A DNA stretch of 20,266 bases, from positions 1 to 20,266 of the forward strand of contig WLED01000006.1 in the NCBI GenBank assembly GCA_009704445.1, written 5' to 3'. Position 1 is the first letter of the stretch. Each line of letters opens with the position of its first letter. Shown in pieces: positions 1-7,113 of this stretch. Source of the stretch: Actinomycetota bacterium. GTDB taxonomy: Bacteria; Actinomycetota; Actinomycetes; Nanopelagicales; Nanopelagicaceae. Under the pieces are notes generated by a model that saw nothing but the letters and a program-made list of their open reading frames with translations, did not search any database and was not told where the DNA came from. Both the position numbers and the translations under genes were made by a program.

Positions 1-263
1 GTTAACTGAGTTTTAACGATCATTCCTGTTTCAACTGGAATTGTGCAAGAAGCCTGAGGCTTTGGAAATGCGCGACCATTAATTTCAATATCAACTAAAC
101 ATTGACGACATGCGCCAACAGGATCAAGAAGTGGATGATCACAAAAACGCGGAATTTGAATTCCTAATTGCTCTGCTGCACGAATCACTAAAGTTCCCTT
201 CGGAACCGTGACTTCGAAACCATCGATTACAACGGTAATCATCTCTACTGCTACTTCACTCAC
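1..263 (-). CDS. nuoG: NADH-quinone oxidoreductase subunit G, N-terminal part (cut by window edge)
   Basis: This is the first 87 codons of the large iron-sulphur subunit of complex I, which passes electrons from NuoF/NuoE toward the membrane arm. The visible part is the N-terminal [2Fe-2S] ferredoxin-like domain. Counting from the GTG at 263, the cluster ligands are C41, C52, C55 and C73, in the contexts FCDHPLLDPVGACRQC and ASCTIP, as in the family. The GTG follows the nuoF TAA directly with no gap, with a GGGGCAGG stretch about ten bases upstream. An alternative ATG at 242 would remove seven residues and has no better ribosome site. It is the last nuo gene visible in the nuoABCDEFG order; the rest lies beyond position 1. 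Identity is very sure, the exact start less so. Confidence 0.93.
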   Translation of the reverse strand, partial: MSEVAVEMITVVIDGFEVTVPKGTLVIRAAEQLGIQIPRFCDHPLLDPVGACRQCLVDIEINGRAFPKPQASCTIPVETGMIVKTQL

Positions 264-1544
264 TTATGCACCTGCCCCAACAAATAAAGTTGATGCAACT
301 GGATCAAATGGGCAACCACCATTTGTTAAGTGGGCGATGTATTCATCACGGAAATATTTAATTGACGATGTAATTGGGCTTGTGGCACCGTCACCGAGAG
401 CGCAGAATGAGCGACCCATAATGTTGTCGCAAAGATCAAGTAGTTTTGCCAAATCCGCTTCTGTTCCTTTGCCAGCTTCTAAATCGCGAAGAATCTGTAC
501 TAACCACCAGGTGCCTTCACGACAAGGAGTGCACTTTCCACATGATTCATGCTTATAGAACTCAGTCCAACGTAACACTGCGCGAACAACACAGGTAGTT
601 TCATCAAATATCTGCAAAGCTTTTGTTCCAAGCATAGAACCTGCCGCTGCAACACCTTCGTAATCAAGCGGAATATCTAAATGTTGATCAGTAAATAGTG
701 GGGTTGATGATCCACCTGGTGTCCAAAACTTTAACTTGTGTCCTTTGCGTACTCCACCAGAGAGCTCAAGTATCTCGCGGAGAGTGATTCCAAGTGGTGC
801 TTCAAATTGTCCAGGGTTGGTTACGTGGCCAGACAAGGAGTAAAGAGTTGTTCCTTTGCTCTTTTCAGTTCCCATGGATTGGTACCACTCTGCGCCATTT
901 AGAACAATTGCAGGTACGGAAGCAATAGATTCAACATTATTCACAACAGTTGGGCGGGCATACAAACCTGCAATTGCTGGAAATGGTGGACGTAAACGTG
1001 GCTGACCACGGAAACCTTCAAGTGAATCAAGTAATGCAGTCTCTTCGCCACATATATATGCACCGGCACCAATGTGTAAAACTACATCGACACCATTTCC
1101 AAGAATTCCTGCCGCATACGCATCAGCAATCGCTTGATTAACACGGCGAACAACATGTGTAACTTCACCGCGGATGTAAATAAATGCATGCTTTGCACGA
1201 ATTGCATGGCAGGCGATGATGCAACCTTCAATAAGAACATGTGGATTGGCCATAAGAAGCGGAGTATCTTTGCACGTTCCAGGTTCTGATTCATCGGCAT
1301 TTACAACTAAGTAGTGATCTTTGTTATCGCCTTGTGGAATAAATCCCCACTTCATACCAGTTGGAAATCCAGCACCACCACGACCGCGCAACCCAGAATC
1401 CTTAACTAGTTGAATTACTGCGTCTGGATCCATTGCAAGTGCTTTTTCAGATGCTTTATATCCGCCATGTCGCTTATAAGCTTCAAGAGTAAAAGAATCT
1501 TTTTCATCCCAATGCGCAGATAAAACCGGAACAAGTTTTGTCAT
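264..1544 (-). CDS. nuoF: NADH-quinone oxidoreductase subunit F (NADH/FMN-binding 51 kDa subunit)
   Basis: This 426-residue protein is the NADH entry point of complex I: it binds NADH and FMN and passes electrons to the N3 [4Fe-4S] cluster. The glycine-rich nucleotide motif GRGGAGFPTGMKWGF is at residues 54-68, followed by VVNADESEPGT (80-90) and GAGAYICGEETALLDSLEG (159-177), all typical of NuoF/HoxF. The C-terminal cluster motif ESCGKCTPCREG supplies C335, C338 and C341, with C381 in GRSFCALGD as fourth ligand. Length is normal for the family. The ATG overlaps the nuoE stop by one base (TAATG), and GAAGG inside the nuoE end can serve as ribosome site, so translational coupling is likely. 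No key residue is missing. Confidence 0.98.
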   Translation of the reverse strand: MTKLVPVLSAHWDEKDSFTLEAYKRHGGYKASEKALAMDPDAVIQLVKDSGLRGRGGAGFPTGMKWGFIPQGDNKDHYLVVNADESEPGTCKDTPLLMANPHVLIEGCIIACHAIRAKHAFIYIRGEVTHVVRRVNQAIADAYAAGILGNGVDVVLHIGAGAYICGEETALLDSLEGFRGQPRLRPPFPAIAGLYARPTVVNNVESIASVPAIVLNGAEWYQSMGTEKSKGTTLYSLSGHVTNPGQFEAPLGITLREILELSGGVRKGHKLKFWTPGGSSTPLFTDQHLDIPLDYEGVAAAGSMLGTKALQIFDETTCVVRAVLRWTEFYKHESCGKCTPCREGTWWLVQILRDLEAGKGTEADLAKLLDLCDNIMGRSFCALGDGATSPITSSIKYFRDEYIAHLTNGGCPFDPVASTLFVGAGA

Positions 1545-2170
1545 TACTTACCTTCTTTCGAAAGTTTTAATCCAAGTAATGTTGGTTGCCCGGCTTGTAC
1601 GCCTTCATTGGCGAGTCCATCATTTAATCCAGCAAGAACAGCTGATGCTTCTTTCCAGGTAACAAGTTTATTTGGTCCACGAGTTGGTGGTTTTGGATTA
1701 CCTGCACGCATTGAATCAACTAATTCTTTTGCAGACTCGACTGTTTGGTTGTCGTAAAACTCCCAATTTGCCATCACAACGGGTGCATAGTCACATGCAG
1801 CATTACATTCAATATGCTCTAATGAAACTTTTCCGTCTTCTGTTACTCCATCATTTTCAATACCTAAATGATCTTTCAGTGAGGCAAATATTGCATCCCC
1901 GCCCATGACGGCACACAAAGTATTTGTGCAGACTCCAACGTGATACTCACCGATGGCAGATGGCTTGTACTGAGTATAGAAAGTTGAAACAGCCGTTACT
2001 TCTGCAGCCTCTAAATCAAGTTGGGCGGCAATTAATTCAATACCTTCATTTGTAACATAGCCAGCCTTTGATTGAACAAAGTGAAGTAAAGGCATGATTG
2101 CAGAGCGAGGACGTGGATAACGCTTAATTATCGATTCCATGATTTTTAAATCTTCTGGTGAAAATGCCAT
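1544..2170 (-). CDS. nuoE: NADH-quinone oxidoreductase subunit E (24 kDa, [2Fe-2S])
   Basis: This 208-residue subunit of the NADH dehydrogenase module carries the N1a [2Fe-2S] cluster in a thioredoxin-like fold. The helical N-terminal part contains SAIMPLLHFVQSKAGYVT (23-40) and VSTFYTQY (61-68), both typical of the family. The cluster ligands are visible as C81 and C86 (CTNTLC) and C122 and C126 (ECNAAC). The C-terminal tail beyond about residue 160, rich in Pro, Gly and Lys, resembles the extended tail seen in actinobacterial NuoE. The start ATG at 2170 shares one base with the nuoD TAA. It partners NuoF in NADH oxidation. Confidence 0.97.
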   Translation of the reverse strand: MAFSPEDLKIMESIIKRYPRPRSAIMPLLHFVQSKAGYVTNEGIELIAAQLDLEAAEVTAVSTFYTQYKPSAIGEYHVGVCTNTLCAVMGGDAIFASLKDHLGIENDGVTEDGKVSLEHIECNAACDYAPVVMANWEFYDNQTVESAKELVDSMRAGNPKPPTRGPNKLVTWKEASAVLAGLNDGLANEGVQAGQPTLLGLKLSKEGK

Positions 2171-3507
2171 TAGCGATCAACGCCTCCCATAACAGGATCG
2201 ATTGATGCAACAGCTGCAACGATGTCGGCAACCATTCCACCTTCACTCATTGCAGGAGTTGCCTGCAAATTATTAAATGATGGTTCGCGGAAGTGAACGC
2301 GATACGGACGAGTACCACCGTCAGAAACAACAGATGCACCTAACTCACCGCGCGGTGATTCAATTGCGGCATATGCCTGACCAGCAGGAACTCTGAAACC
2401 TTCTGTAACAAGTTTAAAGTGATGGATCAATGACTCCATAGAAGTTCCCATGATCTCGCGAATGTGATCAAGTGAGTTACCTAATCCATCTCCACCGAGA
2501 GCAAGTTGAGCAGGCCACGCAATCTTTTTATCTGCAACCATGACAGGTGCTCCATGAAGTTTTTCTAACTTATCAACACATTGTTCGATAATTCGAAGCG
2601 ACTGTTCTAGTTCGTTCATACGAATTAAGAAGCGACCATAAACATCACATGTGTCTGCTGTAACAACATCAAAGTTATAGTTTTCATAGCCGCAATAAGG
2701 TTGAACTTTTCGCAAATCCCAAGGCATTCCAGTTGAACGAAGAACTGGTCCAGTAATTCCAAGAGTTGTACAACCTGCTAGGTCTAGATAACCGATACCT
2801 TGTGTTCGCTTCATCCAAATTGAATTACCGATGAGCAAAGTTGCATTATCTTTAAAGTTCTTACGCATCAGCTTTACGCCTTCGCGGATTTTTGTATAAG
2901 CACCTTCTGGCAAGTCTTGTTGTACTCCACCAGGACGCACATATGCCATATTCATACGAAGTCCTGTAATCATTTCAAAAATCTCAAGAACAGTTTCGCG
3001 GTCACGGAATGCAAAGAACATAGGGCCCATTGCACCAAGTTCAAGTGCACCTGTACCCAGGGCAACCATGTGTGAAGAGATGCGGTTAAGTTCCATCATC
3101 ATTACGCGAATAACACTTGCTCGCTCTGGAACATCATTTGTAATTCCGAGTAGCTTTTCTACAGCAAGACAGTAAGCAGTCTCATTGTGAAGAGGACTTA
3201 AATAATCCATACGAGTTACAAAAGTAGTTCCTTGTGTCCAGTTACGGAACTCGATGTTTTTCTCAATCCCAGTATGTAGATAGCCAATTCCGCAACGAAC
3301 TTCGGTGATTGTCTCGCCTTCAAGTTCTAAAACTAATCGCAATACACCGTGAGTTGAAGGGTGCTGAGGACCCATGTTAACTACAACGCGCTCTTCTTTA
3401 GTTGCGCCAATTTCTTGTACTAGTGAATCCCAATCTCCGCCAGTGACAGAGAAAACTTTTCCTTCAGTTGTATCTCGCGAAGGTGCATATGGATCAAATG
3501 TTGTCAC
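2170..3507 (-). CDS. nuoD: NADH-quinone oxidoreductase subunit D (49 kDa, quinone-site subunit)
   Basis: This 445-residue peripheral-arm subunit, related to the large subunit of [NiFe] hydrogenases, lines the quinone-reduction site with NuoB. Characteristic stretches are NMGPQHPSTHGVLRL (44-58) with the conserved histidines H49 and H53, GYLHTGIEKN (75-84) and MDYLSPLHNETAY (100-112); Y102 is the likely quinone-headgroup tyrosine by family knowledge. The C-terminus has SPRGELGAS and the EGGMVADIVA...DPVMGGVDR ending of the family. Translation begins at GTG (3507-3505), which overlaps the nuoC TGA in a GTGA junction, again suggesting coupling. The quinone here is presumably menaquinone, given the neighbouring men genes. 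Confidence 0.97.
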   Translation of the reverse strand: MTTFDPYAPSRDTTEGKVFSVTGGDWDSLVQEIGATKEERVVVNMGPQHPSTHGVLRLVLELEGETITEVRCGIGYLHTGIEKNIEFRNWTQGTTFVTRMDYLSPLHNETAYCLAVEKLLGITNDVPERASVIRVMMMELNRISSHMVALGTGALELGAMGPMFFAFRDRETVLEIFEMITGLRMNMAYVRPGGVQQDLPEGAYTKIREGVKLMRKNFKDNATLLIGNSIWMKRTQGIGYLDLAGCTTLGITGPVLRSTGMPWDLRKVQPYCGYENYNFDVVTADTCDVYGRFLIRMNELEQSLRIIEQCVDKLEKLHGAPVMVADKKIAWPAQLALGGDGLGNSLDHIREIMGTSMESLIHHFKLVTEGFRVPAGQAYAAIESPRGELGASVVSDGGTRPYRVHFREPSFNNLQATPAMSEGGMVADIVAAVASIDPVMGGVDR

Positions 3508-4130
3508 TTGTAGCTCCTTCGATCACTCGGAGGTGGTGTTGTTGCACCCTTGTATTCAACTGGAATTCCACCAAGTGCATAATCCTTGCGTTGTGGATGA
3601 CCTTTCCAGTCATCAGGCATCAGGATTCGCGTTAGACCAGGATGGCCATCAAAAATAATTCCAAACATGTCAAAAGTTTCACGCTCATGCCAATTGTTTC
3701 CAGCCCATACTTCAACTAAAGAAGGAATGTGCGGATTCGAATCTGAAACAGAAACTTCTAATCGGATTCTTTGATTCTTTGTCATTGAAAGCAATGGATA
3801 AACAGCGTGAAGTTCACGTCCGGTTTGCTCTGGATAATGAACTCCGTTTACTCCCATACACATTTCAAATTTCAAAGAGTCGCGCAAAACAAATGCAACA
3901 TCCACAAGTTTTTCTGCTTTGACGTGAAGTGTTAATTCGCCTCGGTCAATAACAACTCTTTCAATTGCATCAGAAAACTCTGGATAAGCACGTTCTAAGT
4001 TGTCGGTAACTTCATCAAAATAACCACCGTATGGGCGCTCAGAAGAGCCTGGAGTAACAACTTTCGCGACTAATCCCCCATAACCAGAGGTATCGCCAGT
4101 TCCTTTTGGACCAAACATGCCATCACTCAT
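3504..4130 (-). CDS. nuoC: NADH-quinone oxidoreductase subunit C (30 kDa)
   Basis: This 208-residue peripheral-arm subunit holds no cofactor and packs against NuoD and NuoB. The family signature is visible as ERETFDMFGIIFDGHP (149-164), followed by RILMPDDWKGHPQRKDY (168-184). The first 40 or so residues are a glycine-rich, poorly conserved extension, common in actinobacterial NuoC. It is a separate gene, not fused to nuoD as in enterobacteria. The ATG at 4130 shares one base with the nuoB stop (TAATG), and its own TGA overlaps the GTG of nuoD. Confidence 0.97.
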   Translation of the reverse strand: MSDGMFGPKGTGDTSGYGGLVAKVVTPGSSERPYGGYFDEVTDNLERAYPEFSDAIERVVIDRGELTLHVKAEKLVDVAFVLRDSLKFEMCMGVNGVHYPEQTGRELHAVYPLLSMTKNQRIRLEVSVSDSNPHIPSLVEVWAGNNWHERETFDMFGIIFDGHPGLTRILMPDDWKGHPQRKDYALGGIPVEYKGATTPPPSDRRSYK

Positions 4131-4687
4131 TAGGCAAGCAGACCCTTCATTTGATGAGTTGGCGTTGCATTCATTGCAGCAAGTTCAACTTCTTTAATGA
4201 TCTGTGCGCGATTTGTTCCAATTTTTTCGTTGTTGATTTGTTCGTGAAGCTTCAAAATTGCATCTAGCAACATTTCTGGACGAGGTGGACATCCAGGCAA
4301 ATAGATATCTACAGGAACAATATGGTCAACACCTTGAACAATTGCGTAGTTGTTAAACATTCCGCCGGACGATGCACATGCACCCATTGCAATTACCCAT
4401 TTAGGGGCAGACATTTGATCGTAAATTTGACGAAGTACTGGCGCCATTTTATTTGATACTCGACCTGCAACGATCATTAAATCGGCTTGTCGTGGTGATG
4501 CTCTAAAAACTTCGCCACCAAATCGTGCAATGTCATACTTTGCTGCAGATCCAACAGCCATCATTTCAATGGCGCAGCAAGCAAGACCGAAGGTAGCTGG
4601 CCATAGTGAGTTTTTACGCATATAACCAGCAAGTTTTTCAACAGTTGTTAATACGAAACCACTTGGAATTTTCTCTTCAAGACCCAT
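4130..4687 (-). CDS. nuoB: NADH-quinone oxidoreductase subunit B (PSST, cluster N2)
   Basis: This 185-residue subunit carries the terminal [4Fe-4S] cluster N2, which gives electrons to the quinone. The four ligands are present: the tandem pair C37-C38 in GLACCAIEMM, C104 in MGACASSGG, and C133 in LPGCPPRPE. The intervening sequence FGGEVFRASPRQADLMIVAG is typical of the family. The start at 4687 lies three bases after the nuoA stop. The C-terminal tail (about 155-185) is variable. Length and motif spacing are ordinary. Confidence 0.98.
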   Translation of the reverse strand: MGLEEKIPSGFVLTTVEKLAGYMRKNSLWPATFGLACCAIEMMAVGSAAKYDIARFGGEVFRASPRQADLMIVAGRVSNKMAPVLRQIYDQMSAPKWVIAMGACASSGGMFNNYAIVQGVDHIVPVDIYLPGCPPRPEMLLDAILKLHEQINNEKIGTNRAQIIKEVELAAMNATPTHQMKGLLA

Positions 4688-4690
4688 TTT

Positions 4691-5062
4691 TTAGTCCCAT
4701 TCCAATCCGCCGCGTCGCCAAACATATGCATAAGCAACAAAGACTGTTGAAATAAAGATAACCATTTCAACTAATCCAAAAAGTCCAAGGGAGTCAAAAG
4801 TTACAGCCCATGGATACAAGAAAACAATTTCAATATCAAAAATTATGAATAGCATTGCAGTAAGAAAATACTTAACTGGAAAACGTCCACCTTCGGCAGC
4901 TTGAGGTGAAGGCTCGATTCCACATTCATAAGCGTCTAGCTTTGCTCGGTTATAGCGCGCTGGACCAGCGAGCGCTCCGGCAACCACAGAAAATGCAGCA
5001 AACCCAAACCCAATGGCTGCTATCACCAAGATGGGAATATATGGATTGGCTGAGGAAATCAC
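4691..5062 (-). CDS. nuoA: NADH-quinone oxidoreductase subunit A (membrane subunit)
   Basis: This 123-residue integral membrane subunit has three predicted helices, at about residues 9-31, 62-84 and 92-112. The loop YECGIEPSPQAAEGGRF and the motif LFIIFDIEIVFLYPW in helix 2 are diagnostic for NuoA. It helps form the junction between quinone site and membrane arm. The only good start is GTG at 5062: no upstream in-frame ATG/GTG exists before the menG stop region, and no Shine-Dalgarno sequence precedes it. Instead a TAGAAT hexamer lies seven bases upstream, fitting a leaderless start. It opens the nuo operon and lies 40 bases after menG on the same strand. Confidence 0.96.
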   Translation of the reverse strand: MISSANPYIPILVIAAIGFGFAAFSVVAGALAGPARYNRAKLDAYECGIEPSPQAAEGGRFPVKYFLTAMLFIIFDIEIVFLYPWAVTFDSLGLFGLVEMVIFISTVFVAYAYVWRRGGLEWD

Positions 5063-5069
5063 AGACGAA

Positions 5070-5075
5070 ATTCTA
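5070..5075 (-). promoter_or_regulatory. Candidate -10 hexamer (TAGAAT) for leaderless nuoA-G transcript
   Basis: On the minus strand TAGAAT is followed by seven bases and then the nuoA GTG. This fits the actinobacterial TANNNT -10 element with transcription starting at or next to the start codon. No convincing -35 hexamer is visible. The site would give nuo its own promoter apart from menG read-through. Confidence 0.45.
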
Positions 5076-5102
5076 AGGTGGAAATGGCGTGGCCCATGAC
5101 CG

Positions 5103-5795
5103 CTAACCCTTCACAGCGCTGTGAACTGCAACAACCCCAAAAGTCAGGTTTTTCCAGCTGACATTGCTCCAACCCGCCTTTTCCAGGCTCTTTGCCAGGG
5201 CGGCCTGATCGGGCCAGGCCCTAATGGATTCGGCCAGATAAACATAGGCATCTGGATTTGATGAGGTCTTTTTGGCGATCGCAGGCAATAGCCTCATCAG
5301 GTACTTGGTATAAACAGTGCGAAAAATCCGATTTGTGGGTTGGCTGAACTCTGCAATCACGATCCTGCCCCCCGGCTTTGTTACTCGAAGCGCTTCGGTA
5401 AGGGCTTTTTCGTAGGTAACAGTGTTTCGAAGGCCATATGAAATCGTCACAACATCAAATCGATTGGCCTCAAATGGCAGATTGAGTGCATCGGCCTTTG
5501 AAAAATTCAAATAAGGGCGGGCTTTACGGCCCTGAGCCAACATTCCCTCACTGAAATCCGTGGCAAAGACAGTGGCACCTGCCTTATACAGTGGTTCAGA
5601 GGAAGATCCAGGCCCGGCTGCTAAATCCAAAATCTGCATCCCAGTTTTTGGCGCAATAATCGCAGTGGTCGCTTTGCGCCAAGCTTTGGTCCGGCCCAAG
5701 CTCAACAAGTCATTTACCAGGTCGTAGCGTTTTGCGACCCCGTCAAACATTGCCGCGACTTCATCGGGATCTTTGTTCAAATTAGCGCGAGACAT
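5103..5795 (-). CDS. menG: Demethylmenaquinone methyltransferase (MenG/UbiE family)
   Basis: This 230-residue SAM-dependent methyltransferase makes the last step of menaquinone synthesis, adding the C-methyl group to demethylmenaquinone. Motif I for SAM binding is ILDLAAGPGSSS (55-66), with P62 where many homologues have Thr. The two UbiE signatures are visible as YDLVNDLLSLGRTKAWR (24-40) and RVTKPGGRIVIAEFS (137-151), and the acidic D80 of motif II follows strand 2. The start ATG at 5795 is supported by family length, with only a weak purine stretch upstream. It stands 40 bases before nuoA on the same strand. Base and codon use differ from its neighbours: 60-base blocks counted here range from 40 to 65% GC, about 50% on average, with many CTG and GCC codons. 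Function is very sure; the cause of the composition shift is open. Confidence 0.96.
   Translation of the reverse strand: MSRANLNKDPDEVAAMFDGVAKRYDLVNDLLSLGRTKAWRKATTAIIAPKTGMQILDLAAGPGSSSEPLYKAGATVFATDFSEGMLAQGRKARPYLNFSKADALNLPFEANRFDVVTISYGLRNTVTYEKALTEALRVTKPGGRIVIAEFSQPTNRIFRTVYTKYLMRLLPAIAKKTSSNPDAYVYLAESIRAWPDQAALAKSLEKAGWSNVSWKNLTFGVVAVHSAVKG
5110..5125. repeat. 16-bp perfect palindrome in the 3' end of menG
   Basis: TTCACAGCGCTGTGAA reads the same on both strands. It lies in the last codons of menG (V-H-S-A-V-K), so it may be chance under coding constraint. Its centre is about 55 bases upstream of the nuoA start, a position suited to an activator site. It could also form a short hairpin in a menG-nuo transcript. 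No regulator can be named. Confidence 0.35.
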
Positions 5796-5815
5796 ACTGA
5801 CATTCTCTCGTGAAG

Positions 5816-5821
5816 TAGGCT
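5816..5821 (+). promoter_or_regulatory. Candidate -10 hexamer (TAGGCT) for menF
   Basis: TAGGCT matches the actinobacterial TANNNT -10 pattern and would give a 5' leader of about 30 bases that carries the GGAAAGG ribosome site of menF. No clear -35 is seen. The 63-base gap must also hold the menG promoter on the other strand, for which I see no good hexamer. Confidence 0.3.
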
Positions 5822-5840
5822 CATCTACAACTTCTTGGGT

Positions 5841-5847
5841 GGAAAGG
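5841..5847 (+). promoter_or_regulatory. Ribosome binding site GGAAAGG deciding the menF start
   Basis: GGAAAGG lies 11 bases before ATG 5859 and would fall inside the reading frame if the TTG at 5835 were used. It therefore favours ATG 5859 as start. Confidence 0.5.
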
Positions 5848-5858
5848 TTGGGATTGAT

Positions 5859-7109
5859 ATGTCAAATAAAGAGCTAACCCCAATCACCACCGTTCGACTC
5901 GGTGAGCACCTACCGTTGTTGGATTTACTTCCAGATTCCAATCCGTTTGCTTGGGTTCGAAGTGGTGAAGGTTTAGTCGGTTGGGGAGTTTATGCAACAA
6001 AAACCGTCACTGGTCCAAATCGATTTGCTGAAGCCCGAGCTTGGTGGGAAAAGCAGTTAGAAAATTTTGTTGTAACAAACTCTGTGCACGGAAGTGGTAC
6101 TGGTCCAGTTCTTTTTACTTCATTTTCTTTTTCTCCGGATGATGAATCTGTCTTAGTAATTCCACATGTTGTTGTTGGAAGTAAAAAAGACAAAACGTGG
6201 ATTACTTGGATTGGATCAGAGCAACAACCAATACTCAATACCTCTCCTAATTTTGCAACCAATACTCAAATACCAGTTAGTGATCACAATGATTCTGAAT
6301 CTTTAGCAGAATCCGAATGGAAGGATAAAGTTTCAACAGCCGTACAGCGAATCAAAGACGGTGAGTTAGCCAAGGTTGTTTTAGCTCGTGACATCACCTA
6401 TAGATCAGAAAGTGAAATTGATCCTCGACCAATATTGCGCAATCTAGCCTCTGAGTATCCAACTACATGGACGTACTGCGTCGATAGATTTGTTGGTGCG
6501 ACTCCAGAACTACTTCTTCGTTTATCTCGTGGAATGTTAACCTCCCGAGTTTTGGCAGGAACAATTAGTAAAACTGGTGATGACTCAAAAGATTTAGCTT
6601 TAGCTGCCTCTCTTGCTCGTTCTTCAAAAGATTTAGCAGAACATGAATACGCAGTTCGATCAGTTGCTGAAGCTATTGAACCCTTTTGCACCTCTATAAA
6701 TGTTCCAGATGCACCGTTTGTTTTACACCTTGCCAACGTTATGCACCTTGCAACTGACGTAACTGGTGCAATTGCCGAAACTTTGGCGCACGTTGATGCG
6801 TTTACAATTCTTGAACAACTTCACCCATCTGCCGCAGTATGTGGCACTCCGCGTCCTGCTGCTGCTGCATTGATTTCTGAAATTGAAGCAATGTCACGTG
6901 GGCGTTATGCCGGTCCAATTGGCTGGATAGATGCAGCTGGTGACGGAGAACTTGGCATTGCCTTGCGTGGCGGAGAAATAAAGGGAAAGTCCATTCGAAT
7001 ATTTGCTGGATGTGGAATTGTGGCCGAATCAGATCCCGACGTTGAACTTGCTGAGACTCAAGCAAAGTTTGCACCCATGCGAAGTGCGCTAGAACAACAC
7101 ACTTTCTAA
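5859..7109 (+). CDS. menF: Isochorismate synthase (MenF family)
   Basis: This 416-residue chorismate-using enzyme converts chorismate to isochorismate, the first committed step to menaquinone. The chorismate-binding domain occupies roughly residues 155-410. Visible motifs are LAKVVLARD (170-178, with K172 as likely general base), FVGATPELLLRLS (211-223, with E217 as general acid), VLAGTISKTG, AEHEYAV (260-266), LHPSAAVCGTP (321-331, H322) and GDGELGIALRGGEI (361-374), which carries the metal-binding Glu E364. The first 150 residues are the weakly conserved N-terminal region. A longer frame from TTG 5835 would add eight residues, but ATG 5859 has the better ribosome site. It is divergent from menG and convergent with menD. 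A salicylate- or siderophore-type isochorismate synthase is possible by sequence alone, but the men neighbours argue for menaquinone. Confidence 0.93.
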   Translation: MSNKELTPITTVRLGEHLPLLDLLPDSNPFAWVRSGEGLVGWGVYATKTVTGPNRFAEARAWWEKQLENFVVTNSVHGSGTGPVLFTSFSFSPDDESVLVIPHVVVGSKKDKTWITWIGSEQQPILNTSPNFATNTQIPVSDHNDSESLAESEWKDKVSTAVQRIKDGELAKVVLARDITYRSESEIDPRPILRNLASEYPTTWTYCVDRFVGATPELLLRLSRGMLTSRVLAGTISKTGDDSKDLALAASLARSSKDLAEHEYAVRSVAEAIEPFCTSINVPDAPFVLHLANVMHLATDVTGAIAETLAHVDAFTILEQLHPSAAVCGTPRPAAAALISEIEAMSRGRYAGPIGWIDAAGDGELGIALRGGEIKGKSIRIFAGCGIVAESDPDVELAETQAKFAPMRSALEQHTF

Positions 7110-7113
7110 CTTT

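Noticed and set aside
208..558. Open frame on the plus strand opposite nuoF/nuoG
   Set aside because: Antisense to conserved complex I coding sequence, no domain, no upstream signals.
5110..5125. Palindrome as a CRP or Rex operator
   Set aside because: Those sites have TGTGA first and TCACA second; here the half-sites are in the opposite order, so the consensus does not fit.
5835..5858. menF start at TTG 5835
   Set aside because: Rare start codon, and it would place the GGAAAGG ribosome site inside the gene; ATG 5859 is better.
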